Source of the DNA: RUG11237 sp050874665
GTDB lineage: Bacteria > Bacillota > Clostridia > Lachnospirales > Lachnospiraceae
NCBI GenBank assembly: GCA_050874665.1
Contig: JBNMLC010000001.1
Coordinates: 62,001-126,000, forward strand
Reading direction: 5' to 3'
Length of the DNA stretch: 64,000 nt
Shown here: piece after piece, positions 52,285-61,791 of the stretch
Layout: the number at the start of each line of letters is the position of its first letter
Position numbering within the stretch: the first letter of the stretch is position 1
The notes under the pieces: model-generated
Database searches by the model: none
The model's input: only the letters and a program-made list of their open reading frames with translations
What the model was told of the DNA's origin: nothing
Position numbers and translations under genes: made by a program

Positions 52285-53843
52285 GAAAAGTGGCGGGATA
52301 TTATCGTCTTTCCATAGAAGATGATGATGTAATAGATGAAAGTAATAGTATTAAAAACCAACGTCAATTGATTAAGAGATATCTTTCAGAGGAAACAGAA
52401 TTAAGTCAATATGAGTTTTGCGAGTTTTGCGATGATGGATATTCTGGAAGCACAATGAACAGACCGGGAATGCAGAAAATGCTGGAAGGTATAAAGAACG
52501 GGGAAATTCACGCAGTCATAGTAAAAGATATATCCAGATTTTCCAGAGATTACATTGAACTAGGAACCTATATGGAACAAATTTTTCCGTTTATGGGAAT
52601 ACGTTTTATTGCCGTTATGGAGCATTACGACAGCAAATATAACATTGTCAGCACTATGGGGCTCGACATGGCATTTAGAGGTTTGCTGGCAGATTTTTAT
52701 GGTAAAGATGTATCTGATAAAGTCAAAAGTTCGTTGGAAATAAAACGAATGCAAGGTGATTACGCTACAGGCCTTACACCATTTGGATATAAAAAGAGTG
52801 AAGAGAGTGAAGATAAGAAGGAACAATTGATGGTGGTTTCAGAGGAGGCAGAAGTTATCAGATATATCTTTGAGTTAGCAGCTTTAGGAAATAATCTGAC
52901 CCAGATTTGTAAAAAGCTGAATGATGAAGGGATTATGACACCCGCAGAATATAAGAGGGCACGAAAAAAACAAAAGCACGAGGTAACACATCAGGCAATG
53001 AAATTCTGGCAGGCAGGGATGGTGAGAACCATTTTAACAAATGAGAATTATATTGGCAATATGGTTTATGGGAAAACAGAACGTATACCGGGAGGTTACG
53101 GCAAGAGGGTGAGTAAGCCGAAAGAAGAATGGAAAGTCTGGGAACATCATCATGAAGCAATCATTGACAATGACACTTTTAAGTTAGTTCAAGCTAAGTA
53201 TAATAAAAGAAAAGCGGGGAATAGAAAATATATAGACTATCCGTTAAAAGGAAAACTGTTTTGCAGCTATTGCAGATGCACCTTGAAAGTAGTAAAACAC
53301 GCAGGGGAAAAGCTGTTTTTTTATTGCCCTAATAAAAAAATATGTAGTAAAGCAGGGTGCATGGCAGAAACCTTGAGCAATGAGATACTAGAGAAAATGG
53401 TGATAAGCGAAATTAAGAAACAGCTTATGTTTCAGGCAGACTATCCTGCTGCTTTAAAGGAGCTTCACTCTATATTGCAAAAACGAATCAAAGAGGAGAA
53501 GAAAGGATTGGCATGCATGCAGGAAAAGATAAGCAAATTAAATACACAAAGGGCATTGCTCTTTCAAAATTATCACGAGAATAGACTGAATAAGGAGCAA
53601 TGGAAAGAAAACCAAGCTAAGATGCTTCAAAATCTTCATGAGATGCAAAGGGAAGAGGAAAACAAGAAAAAAGAAATAGAGCAATACACAAAACGGCTCT
53701 ATAGTTCTCAAAAAGACTGGAATTGTTTCTTTACTTATTGTGGTATGGATATTTTAACAAAAGAAGTGATAGAAAGCTTTGTAGATTACATTGAAATAGG
53801 TAAAAATAGAAATATCGATGTTTACCTGATGTTTCATGGGTAA
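52281..53843 (+). CDS. large serine recombinase 3
   Basis: 520 residues, complete. Nucleophile Ser in YYRLSIEDDD (about 11), KDISRFSRDYIELGTYMEQIFP, recombinase domain about 155-290, zinc ribbon with CSYCRCTLKV and CPNKKICSKAGC, and a C-terminal coiled coil (about 390-480). Four-base overlap with recombinase 2 implies coupled translation and roughly equal amounts. The gene ends 40 bases before the right attachment site. Confidence 0.93.
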   Translation: MRKVAGYYRLSIEDDDVIDESNSIKNQRQLIKRYLSEETELSQYEFCEFCDDGYSGSTMNRPGMQKMLEGIKNGEIHAVIVKDISRFSRDYIELGTYMEQIFPFMGIRFIAVMEHYDSKYNIVSTMGLDMAFRGLLADFYGKDVSDKVKSSLEIKRMQGDYATGLTPFGYKKSEESEDKKEQLMVVSEEAEVIRYIFELAALGNNLTQICKKLNDEGIMTPAEYKRARKKQKHEVTHQAMKFWQAGMVRTILTNENYIGNMVYGKTERIPGGYGKRVSKPKEEWKVWEHHHEAIIDNDTFKLVQAKYNKRKAGNRKYIDYPLKGKLFCSYCRCTLKVVKHAGEKLFFYCPNKKICSKAGCMAETLSNEILEKMVISEIKKQLMFQADYPAALKELHSILQKRIKEEKKGLACMQEKISKLNTQRALLFQNYHENRLNKEQWKENQAKMLQNLHEMQREEENKKKEIEQYTKRLYSSQKDWNCFFTYCGMDILTKEVIESFVDYIEIGKNRNIDVYLMFHG

Positions 53844-53882
53844 GGAAGCAGCAATAAAAATGATAGCAGCTATGTGACACCA

Positions 53883-53887
53883 GAGGG
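53883..53887. other. right attachment site (attR) of the element
   Basis: GAGGG in the reading phase of the subtilase 3' part (GAG GGG ATA GTG). Identical in sequence and phase to 47605-47609. ATGTGAC lies 4 bases inside the element end. Confidence 0.65.
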
Positions 53888-54038
53888 GATAGTGAAAAAT
53901 AATGATTTGTTTTTATATGCTGAGAAAGTGAAAGCATACTTAGAAAGGGGAGCCAGACCACTTCCGGGAATTACGAAATATCCCAATGAATTGGTAGGCT
54001 GGGGAGCTTTATGTTTAGAGGAAAGTTTTCCGATTTGA
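53888..54038 (+). pseudogene. Csp-like subtilase, 3' part of the split gene
   Basis: Open frame without its own start, reading IVKNNDLFLYAEKVKAYL, then ERGARPLPGITKYPN, then ELVGWGALCLEESFPI and stop at 54036. This is the conserved end of Csp-like subtilases, missing from the gene at 46027. Fused at the GAGGG sequences the two parts give 577 residues, a normal family length. The fragment is intact and its reading frame is preserved, which argues for a recent or reversible insertion. Confidence 0.85.
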
Positions 54039-54050
54039 GGAAAAGTCAGG

Positions 54051-54079
54051 TTGACATTTATTTGTAATAGTGATATAAA
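54051..54079 (+). promoter_or_regulatory. predicted promoter of the cstA T-box transcript
   Basis: TTGACA (54051-54056), 17 bases, TATAAA (54074-54079), a near-consensus promoter starting 13 bases after the subtilase 3' part. Confidence 0.75.
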
Positions 54080-54085
54080 TACTTA

Positions 54086-54420
54086 TAGATAAACAGAAAG
54101 TTAAATGCTATGAACAGAAACAGGTTGTTTAGAGTGATTGCATAACAGAGAGTCATCGGTTGGTGTGAGATGATATGTGATTCTAAATGATATCCTCTGC
54201 GAGCAGTGCACTGAAAATTTCCTATGTAACGGCAGAAAGAGGAAATGTATAGGTGTCACCGGTATTCTACCGTTATTTAGGAGCTTATTTAGGGTAGTAT
54301 ATTTGCCAAAGATAGGACAGAGTGGTCGTGTGGACACGACAAATAAAGTGGTAACGCGGAAGATTCAGGCTTTCGTCTTTAGATGCACAAGAGTGTGTTT
54401 GAAGGCGGAAGCCTTTATTA
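54086..54420 (+). promoter_or_regulatory. T-box riboswitch of the CstA-family transporter
   Basis: A second T-box leader. The apical loop is GAGAGTCATCGGTTGGTGTGAGATGA, with TCATC/GATGA closing it. TTTAGA (54128-54133) pairs with TCTAAA (54182-54187); the specifier loop follows and reads TGATATCC. Stem III is GTCGTG...CACGAC. The T-box core AAAGTGGTAACGCGG is at 54345-54359; its TGGT asks for a tRNA with A73. Of the possible specifiers here, ATA or ATC (Ile) and TAT (Tyr) agree with A73, while GAT (Asp, G73) does not. A terminator pairs AGGCTTTCGTCTT with GAAGGCGGAAGCCT (54401-54414), followed by TTATTATT. Confidence 0.88.
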
Positions 54421-54522
54421 TTGTATCAGACTTTCTGTCTATATGGAAGCATATATTGTTTATATGCAAAAGTAATGCAATTTTAAGAAAGGAGAAGTCT
54501 GAACAACAGACGGTGAAACAAA

Positions 54523-56202
54523 ATGAATGGATTAGTAATTATTTTAATTGGAATTCTTGCATTGGGAGCAGGTTATATCTTTTATGGCCGATGGCTTGCA
54601 AAGAAGTGGGGGATTGATGCACAAGCAAAGACTCCTGCTTATACACATGAAGATGGGCAGGACTATGTCCCTTCTTCAAAATTTACTGTTTTCTCACACC
54701 AATTCTCTTCTATCGCAGGGGCAGGTCCTGTAACAGGTCCGATTCTTGCCTCCGTTTTTGGTTGGGTACCTGTGTTACTCTGGCTGATTATTGGTGGTTT
54801 ATTTTTTGGTGCAGTACAAGACTTTGGTGCTTTATATGCTTCAGTAAAGAATGAAGGCAAATCAATGGGAATGATCATTGAAAAATACATAGGAAAAGCA
54901 GGGAGAAAGCTTTTTATGCTGTTTTGCTGGTTGTTTACTCTTTTAGTCATAGCTGCCTTTACCGATATGGTAGCAGGAACCTTTGTTGGTATAGGAGTCG
55001 AAAGTGAAGCCACTGCCTATGCAAATTCTGCGGCGGCCTCCATTTCCATGTTGTTTATTGTGGTAGCAGTAATTTTTGGAGTGATTCAAAAATATGCAGG
55101 AAAAATGAATGAAATTGTAAAGGCAGTCATTGCCATTGTATTATTAATTGCAATGTTTGCAATTGGTATGAAATTTCCAATCTATGTGACAAAGAATGCC
55201 TGGATTTATATTATTATGGCATATCTCTTTCTTGCATCTGTACTGCCAATGTGGCTTTTAATGCAGCCTAGAGATTATATGACAACTTTCATGCTGTTAG
55301 GTATGATTACCGGTGCAGTTGTGGGCGTAATAGTAGCACATCCGCAGATGCAGTTGAATGCATTTAATGGTTTTTGGGTAAACGGAAGCGGTATGTTCCC
55401 AACGTTGTTTGTAACAATCGCTTGCGGTGCAGTGTCTGGATTTCATAGTTTAGTATCTTCCGGAACCTCATCAAAAACAGTAAGTAATGAAAAACACATG
55501 ACAATGATAGGGTATGGTGCTATGGTAGTGGAATCATTACTTGGCATTGTTGCGTTGGTAGTGGTTGGTGCTGTTGCGGTAAACGGAACAAAACCGGAGG
55601 GAACACCATTTGCAATTTTCTCAGCAGGGGTTGCAGGCTTCTTGGAAAAGTTAGGAGTTCCTGTTTCGGTTGCCACCGTATTTATGACCATGTGTGTATC
55701 TGCACTTGCATTAACCTCTTTAGATTCGGTAGCAAGAATTGGCCGTATGTCTTTCCAGGAGTTATTTTATGGAGATACTACAGATACGAAAAAGATGTCA
55801 CCGTTACAGCGTGTATTGACAAATAAATATTTTGCCACAGTAATCACATTATTTTTTGGATATTTATTGACTTTAGGTGGTTACAATAATGTGTGGCCAT
55901 TATTTGGTTCTGCAAATCAGCTTTTGGCAGCACTGGTATTGATTGCACTTGCTGTTTTCTTGAAAACTACGGGAAGAACCGGCTGGACCTTGTATGTTCC
56001 TATGTTTATGATGCTGATAGTTACCTTTACGGCATTAGTTCAAAAAATGCTTGCTTTGATTACAAATGTGATGAGTGGAAATGCAACATTTTTAGTAGAT
56101 GGATTGCAGTTGATTGTAGCAGTACTATTAATGATTCTGGGTGTGCTGGTTGCTTTCAGTTGTCTGAAAAAATTGTTTATCACAAAAAAAGAAGAAAATT
56201 AA
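54523..56202 (+). CDS. cstA: CstA-family carbon starvation / peptide-type transporter
   Basis: A 559-residue membrane protein with about 14-16 segments matching the CstA family. The conserved SSKFTVFSHQFSSIAGAGPVTGPILASVFGWVPV opening and the GVISG-like CGAVSGFHSLVSSGTSSKT region are typical. Family members import peptides or pyruvate. Control by a T-box is unusual for this family and points to an amino-acid- or peptide-related substrate here. AAGGAG-type site and ATG 54523 lie about 100 bases after the leader terminator. Confidence 0.92.
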   Translation: MNGLVIILIGILALGAGYIFYGRWLAKKWGIDAQAKTPAYTHEDGQDYVPSSKFTVFSHQFSSIAGAGPVTGPILASVFGWVPVLLWLIIGGLFFGAVQDFGALYASVKNEGKSMGMIIEKYIGKAGRKLFMLFCWLFTLLVIAAFTDMVAGTFVGIGVESEATAYANSAAASISMLFIVVAVIFGVIQKYAGKMNEIVKAVIAIVLLIAMFAIGMKFPIYVTKNAWIYIIMAYLFLASVLPMWLLMQPRDYMTTFMLLGMITGAVVGVIVAHPQMQLNAFNGFWVNGSGMFPTLFVTIACGAVSGFHSLVSSGTSSKTVSNEKHMTMIGYGAMVVESLLGIVALVVVGAVAVNGTKPEGTPFAIFSAGVAGFLEKLGVPVSVATVFMTMCVSALALTSLDSVARIGRMSFQELFYGDTTDTKKMSPLQRVLTNKYFATVITLFFGYLLTLGGYNNVWPLFGSANQLLAALVLIALAVFLKTTGRTGWTLYVPMFMMLIVTFTALVQKMLALITNVMSGNATFLVDGLQLIVAVLLMILGVLVAFSCLKKLFITKKEEN

Positions 56203-56250
56203 TCTGGCTATGCAAAAAATGGTATAAAAGGCGAAAAGTGTGAAAAAGGC

Positions 56251-56279
56251 TTGTGAAATTGTCGAAAAAAAGATATAAT
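56251..56279 (+). promoter_or_regulatory. predicted promoter of the EIIC-EAL gene
   Basis: TTGTGA (56251-56256), 17 bases, TATAAT (56274-56279). Confidence 0.65.
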
Positions 56280-56340
56280 TTTATATAATTCAAATTAGCA
56301 GCGGGGATATTACATAAGTGAAATGAAATGGGGGAGTTTC

Positions 56341-58428
56341 ATGAGGGCAAAAGCAAAAAAGATAATTATGACAATGAGGGAATCCTTTTTCTTTATTTTC
56401 CTTCATAATGGCTTTATTTTCCTGATACCATTAATTCTTACCGGAGCAACTGCATGTGCATTAATGAATCTGCCCTTCGCGGGATATCAGGAGGCATTGA
56501 GCAGCGGAAAACTCAGTGTGTTTTATGAAATTTTGGACATGATTTACGAGGCAACCTATGGTTGCTTTTCTGTGGCATTAACCGTAGCATTGAGTGCAGG
56601 CTATGCCCTTGAAAGAGATGTAAAGGCAGAAAAGCTTGCGTTATACGTGATTGCATCGTTAGCTTCTTTTGGAACACAGCTTCGGATAGGAACCGACAGC
56701 TTCAGTGTGGATTTGCTTGGGGTAAAAGGCTGTTTTTCGGCTGTTTTTGTAACGGTAATTACATGTTATGTATATGACTACTTAAGCAATAAAAAGGAAT
56801 GGGGGCTGATGAATTATACGATGGGAATGGATCCGGCATGTGCAAGAGCAATTGCAGCGATATATCCAATCTTCCTTATTGCCGGAGCATTTGCCATAGT
56901 AAATGAGATGCTGTATTTAGCTGTCGGAGTAAGTAATATACAGGGCTTAGTTTATAAGGTGTTATTTCTCCTGTTTGATCAGATTCATTCCGAATTTTTA
57001 TTGGGACTTCTTTATACTTTTATGCTGCATTTTTTGTGGTTTATCGGATTTCATGGAAGTCATATGATGGAAGTAGTAGTATCTTCCTATTTTGCACAAG
57101 TAGGACAAGACGTCATATTTAGTAAAAGCTTTTTTGATGTATTCGTAGTAATGGGCGGATGTGGAACTACCATTTGCGTGTTACTGGTGAGTCTGATCTT
57201 TTACAGGAAAAAACGTTTGGGAAATATGGCAAAGCTTTCAGTGTTTACAGTCGCTTTTAATACAAATGAAATGTTGAATTTCGGCATTCCGATTATGTTG
57301 AATCCTGTGTTAATGTTTCCTTTCTTAGTGACACCGTTAATGGCGTATGTGGTTTCCTATGCAGCGGTCTATTTAGGAATTGTTCCACCGGTTACCCGGA
57401 CGGTAACATGGACAACACCGATATTGTTTAGTGGTTATATTGCAACAGGTTCCATTAGGGGCAGTTTATTACAATTAGGTACGGTAGTGCTGGGCATGTG
57501 TATTTATTATCCCTTCTTAAAAGCAAATGAAAAAGTACAGGAACTGCATGTAAAGAATCAGATAGAAAAACTGATTTTTGAATTAAAAAAAGCCGAGGAG
57601 GAGAATGAATCACCGGATTTCTTAAACATGACAAACAGTTATGGTATGGTGGCAAAGATGCTCTTACGGGATTTGAAAATAGCAATTAAAAGGAATGAGA
57701 TTTTCATGCTGTATCAGCCACAGGTAGACAGCAAGGGAAAATGTCTTGGTGCAGAAGCCCTGATTCGCTGGAATCACCCGGATTATGGATTTATCTATCC
57801 GCCCCTTATTATATATCTGGCAAAAGAAGGAAAGATACTTCCAAGCTTGGAACGGAGAATTTTTGATATGGCGTCTGGGGCAATTAAGGAGATTCAGGAC
57901 AATTACAGCGGGGATTTCAAAATCTCTGTAAATATTACCGCAAAATCTCTGGCATGGGACATTGAAACATATATGGAACAATGTATTGAGAGATATGAGA
58001 TTCCGGCTGATAAAATGTGGATTGAAATGACAGAGCAGGATATGCTGTTGAATACAGATAATGTTGTGAAAAAGCTGGAGTATTTAAAGAAGGTTGGTCA
58101 CACGCTTTTGATTGATGATTTTGGCATGGGTCATACATCAATTGTATATTTACAGTCAAATTATTTTGATGTTGTCAAACTCGATGGCTCGTTAGTGAAG
58201 AATATATTAAGTAACGCTACGGATCAGAAAATTGTGGCGTCTGTAGTAGAACTGGGTGAAAAATTAGGAGTAAAGGTTCTGGCAGAGTATGTGGAAACAA
58301 AAGAACAGCGTGATAAACTAAAGGAACTGGGCTGCTTGTGGTATCAGGGATATCTGTATAGCAAGCCGATTCCGTTAGAGGAATTTATTAGCTGGATGAA
58401 AGAATGTAATAGCAGAATACAAAATTAA
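56341..58428 (+). CDS. PTS EIIC-like membrane domain fused to an EAL c-di-GMP phosphodiesterase
   Basis: 695 residues. The N-terminal ~400 residues form a lactose/cellobiose-type PTS EIIC channel (about 8-10 membrane segments, with GFHGSHMM and FNTNEMLNFGIPIMLNP). A helical linker (about 405-440) follows, then an EAL domain (about 450-690). The EAL site looks complete: AEALIRW, VNITAKS, EMTEQD, IDDFGMGHTS, KLDGSLV, AEYVET, QGYLYSKP. No IIB or IIA phosphorylation domain is present, so the EIIC part probably senses a sugar rather than phosphorylating it, and lowers c-di-GMP in response. ATG 56341 follows GGGGGAG. Confidence 0.92.
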   Translation: MRAKAKKIIMTMRESFFFIFLHNGFIFLIPLILTGATACALMNLPFAGYQEALSSGKLSVFYEILDMIYEATYGCFSVALTVALSAGYALERDVKAEKLALYVIASLASFGTQLRIGTDSFSVDLLGVKGCFSAVFVTVITCYVYDYLSNKKEWGLMNYTMGMDPACARAIAAIYPIFLIAGAFAIVNEMLYLAVGVSNIQGLVYKVLFLLFDQIHSEFLLGLLYTFMLHFLWFIGFHGSHMMEVVVSSYFAQVGQDVIFSKSFFDVFVVMGGCGTTICVLLVSLIFYRKKRLGNMAKLSVFTVAFNTNEMLNFGIPIMLNPVLMFPFLVTPLMAYVVSYAAVYLGIVPPVTRTVTWTTPILFSGYIATGSIRGSLLQLGTVVLGMCIYYPFLKANEKVQELHVKNQIEKLIFELKKAEEENESPDFLNMTNSYGMVAKMLLRDLKIAIKRNEIFMLYQPQVDSKGKCLGAEALIRWNHPDYGFIYPPLIIYLAKEGKILPSLERRIFDMASGAIKEIQDNYSGDFKISVNITAKSLAWDIETYMEQCIERYEIPADKMWIEMTEQDMLLNTDNVVKKLEYLKKVGHTLLIDDFGMGHTSIVYLQSNYFDVVKLDGSLVKNILSNATDQKIVASVVELGEKLGVKVLAEYVETKEQRDKLKELGCLWYQGYLYSKPIPLEEFISWMKECNSRIQN

Positions 58429-58456
58429 ATTTTTTTTTGATATAGAATAAAACTAC

Positions 58457-58485
58457 TTGAAAAATCCTACATTATATATTAAAAT
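58457..58485 (+). promoter_or_regulatory. predicted promoter ahead of gdhA
   Basis: TTGAAA (58457-58462), 17 bases, TAAAAT (58480-58485). A terminator stands between it and gdhA, so transcripts from here would be about 55 bases long unless the terminator is bypassed. Confidence 0.5.
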
Positions 58486-58509
58486 TCAAATGAGTGGACG
58501 ACGGTGTCG

Positions 58510-58545
58510 AAAAAGGTACAGGAAAGAAAGTCCTGTACCTTTTTG
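58510..58545 (+). terminator. terminator between the EIIC-EAL gene and gdhA
   Basis: AAAAAGGTACAGGA pairs perfectly with TCCTGTACCTTTTT. Confidence 0.9.
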
Positions 58546-58632
58546 TGTAATAACAAGCCAGGCCGTGATAATTTATGGAAGAAGTACCATGATGAATGAA
58601 TGTTCACAATTAAACGATAAGGAGGATGACAA

Positions 58633-59967
<1,335 letters not shown>

Positions 59968-60000
59968 TAACAAAATTCTAACATAATAAATAATAGGAAT

Positions 60001-60039
60001 AAGTCCTGTAAACTTCGTGTTTATGGGGCTTTTCTTTTT
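60001..60039 (+). terminator. terminator after gdhA
   Basis: AAGTCCTGTAAAC pairs with GTTTATGGGGCTT (three G-U pairs) around TTCGT, then TTTCTTTTT. Confidence 0.75.
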
Positions 60040-60254
60040 ATGCATTGAATTGACAAAAGAATTGTCAGAATATTCATAAATAGAAGATAATTTACGTTAT
60101 TTTGAGGTCATTATATACACGTGGTCTACACTCTGTATTTGCCGTTTGGGATGAATTAATGTGTTTTTCATCCGCTTGATTTAGTAAGATTTTGGCTGAA
60201 TATGAGTGTAATGTTGAATGTGTTTCAGCATTATAAGTGTATCCAGCGTTGCTT
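60040..60254. other. non-coding stretch between gdhA and the integrase fragment
   Basis: No convincing gene. An inverted repeat TTGACA...TGTCA lies near 60050-60070. This is probably the boundary between the core chromosome and the accessory region. Confidence 0.4.
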
Positions 60255-60855
60255 TTAAATTTTGTTCACTTCCGTAAGAAGTTCTTCTAAAGTCTTATGT
60301 GTGTATACGCTTTTGGTGGTGCCATTCCTCATGCTATGTACCATAATCAATTTGATACATACATTATTTGCTCCGGCACTGTCCATAAGAGAAGCAAAGG
60401 TATGTCTGCCATCATGGGGGAGGTGTTTTATTTTCAGTTTTCCCATGCAGGTATTAAAATTGCCATTCATATAAGTATCGTAGGTGTAGTGATTACCAAA
60501 CTTGTTATTGATAAGGTATTTCTTGTTTGAATCATAGCGGTTTTGGATAAGTGGAATAATTTTATCATTCAGTGGGATAATACGGTCTTTTCCGGCATCA
60601 GTTTTAATACCGCCTATCATATACTTTTCTTCCATATGTACATTTTTTATTAGGATTTAAAAAAGCTCCGTTGGTCGCAAACCTGTATAAATCATAATCA
60701 GGATGCTATCTACATTGTTGATTTCATATAGTTTTGACCAAAGTGTTTTGATTTCTTCATCGGAATACCTGTCATATTTCATATGTTCCAGAACAACGAC
60801 ACCATTTTCTTTGGCACTCAATAATGTTTTGAAGTGATTTTTGAACTTAAAATTG
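60255..60855 (-). pseudogene. tyrosine recombinase fragment, truncated and frameshifted
   Basis: On the - strand, the piece 60855-60650 encodes KFKNHFKTLLSAKENG... and YTGLRPTELF, which has the first catalytic Arg. The piece 60635-60255 encodes GGIKTDAGKDRIIPL, HDGRHTFASLM (His-x-x-Arg), MVHS and the nucleophile Tyr in SVYTHKTLEELL. They are in different frames; adding one base in the A-run at about 60655-60664 would join them. The N-terminal arm-binding and core-binding regions are missing. It is a decayed integrase of the phage/ICE (Tn916-like) class. It marks past integration and does not belong to the serine element. Confidence 0.85.
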
Positions 60856-60911
60856 GATTAGCCAATGGGAATGGAAGCCTATCTTGTTATAAGGGGTGAG
60901 TGTATGGGAAA

Positions 60912-61325
60912 ATGATGATACTGACATTTGAAGATAGTGAGGAGGAAATACTGAACCGCATAATATCTTATGCCGGTACAGGAACCAGGGCATTTCGAGT
61001 GACTGAAATTGTAAAAACAAATTTAAACTTTAATGGACTGGAGATAGATATTACAAATCGCCTGGTAAGAAAGCAAAGTCAGGAAATAGATTTGACTTTT
61101 ATAGAGTTTGAAGTTCTCTATCTGTTAGCCAACAGTCCCGGAAGGGTATTCAATAAAGAGCAGATATACGATGCAGTTTGGAAAGGACCCTATTCTGGCG
61201 ATTATAATATTGTTATGAGCCATATTCACAACATACGGGAAAAGATAGAGGATAATCCAAGCAAACCAATTTATATACACACGGTTTGGAGAGTGGGATA
61301 TAAATTTAATGGCAAGCAAAAATGA
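60912..61325 (+). CDS. orphan OmpR/PhoB-type winged-helix DNA-binding protein
   Basis: 137 residues. The C-terminal half is a winged-helix output domain (about 55-135: LVRKQSQEIDLTFIEFEVLYLLANSPGRVFNKEQIYDAVW and HIHNIREKIEDNPSKPIYIHTVWRVGYKF). The N-terminal ~45 residues do not form a receiver domain and no phosphorylatable Asp region is visible. Such receiver-less regulators occur on mobile elements and near integrases. Start uncertain: ATG 60912 with GGGGTGA 12 bases upstream, or GTG 60900. Confidence 0.8.
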   Translation: MMILTFEDSEEEILNRIISYAGTGTRAFRVTEIVKTNLNFNGLEIDITNRLVRKQSQEIDLTFIEFEVLYLLANSPGRVFNKEQIYDAVWKGPYSGDYNIVMSHIHNIREKIEDNPSKPIYIHTVWRVGYKFNGKQK

Positions 61326-61445
61326 GTAGGTATTGTGGAGTGTTTGTAATATGTGCTTTTTATATGGTTGTTAATGTGAAATATCGCTTTATGACGAAAG
61401 ATAATGGTCACATTACGAGGGCGGTTACACAACATTTTAGTTGAT

Positions 61446-61486
61446 AAGCTGTAAAATTTTACGTTGAATTTTACAGCTTGTTTTTG
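61446..61486 (+). terminator. terminator after the winged-helix gene
   Basis: AAGCTGTAAAATT pairs perfectly with AATTTTACAGCTT, then GTTTTTG. Confidence 0.85.
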
Positions 61487-61492
61487 TATAAT
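61464..61492 (+). promoter_or_regulatory. promoter of the second toxin-antitoxin pair, overlapping a terminator
   Basis: TTGAAT (61464-61469), 17 bases, TATAAT (61487-61492). The -35 lies inside the terminator stem. Confidence 0.65.
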
Positions 61493-61539
61493 ATATATGT
61501 AAGATGAGGAAACTATATCAAAGAAAGGAAGCTGATTTT

Positions 61540-61788
61540 ATGCCAAATATATTACCTGTATCAGATTTAAGAAATTATAATGAAGTATTGAAAAATTGTG
61601 TGATTGGAGAACCGGTATTTTTAACCAAGAACGGAAGAGGTAAGTTTGTGGTTATGGATATTGAAGATTACGAACGTGAAAAGGCAGAGAAGAAGCTGCT
61701 TATGAAGCTACGGGAGGCAGAAGAAGCGGTTAAGGATGAAAGTGCTTGGATGAGTCTTGATGAACTGAAAGCATCTGTTGGGGTATAG
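61540..61788 (+). CDS. Phd/YefM-family antitoxin
   Basis: 82 residues from ATG 61540 (AAAGGAAG upstream). MPNILPVSDLRNYNEVLKN and VFLTKNGRGKFVVMDIEDYE are the family's DNA-binding and dimer core; the acidic tail (EAVKDESAWMSLDEL) is the expected toxin-binding part. It shares the MPxIxPxxDLxN opening with the antitoxin at 5667. Represses its own promoter in relatives. The toxin follows after 3 bases. Confidence 0.9.
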   Translation: MPNILPVSDLRNYNEVLKNCVIGEPVFLTKNGRGKFVVMDIEDYEREKAEKKLLMKLREAEEAVKDESAWMSLDELKASVGV

Positions 61789-61791
61789 CCT

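Larger units (their letters stand above)
47605..53887. mobile_element. serine-recombinase element carrying enolase, inserted in the subtilase gene
   Basis: About 6.28 kb separating the two halves of the subtilase. Contents in order: 200-base non-coding left end with inverted repeats, eno, terminator, small ORF, and three serine recombinase genes, the last ending 40 bases before the right junction, as is usual for recombinase-integrated elements. Joining the flanks at GAGGG gives an uninterrupted 577-residue subtilase. All cargo genes point the same way as the host gene. No conjugation, phage or resistance genes are present, so it is small and self-excising at most. It could be a simple mobile element or a skin-like element with programmed excision. 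Confidence 0.8.

Noticed and set aside
54177..54617. 146-codon + strand frame before cstA
   Set aside because: It covers the T-box and terminator and runs into the cstA coding region in another frame.
60262..60530. Short + strand frames over the integrase remnant
   Set aside because: The - strand of the same bases encodes recognisable recombinase motifs.
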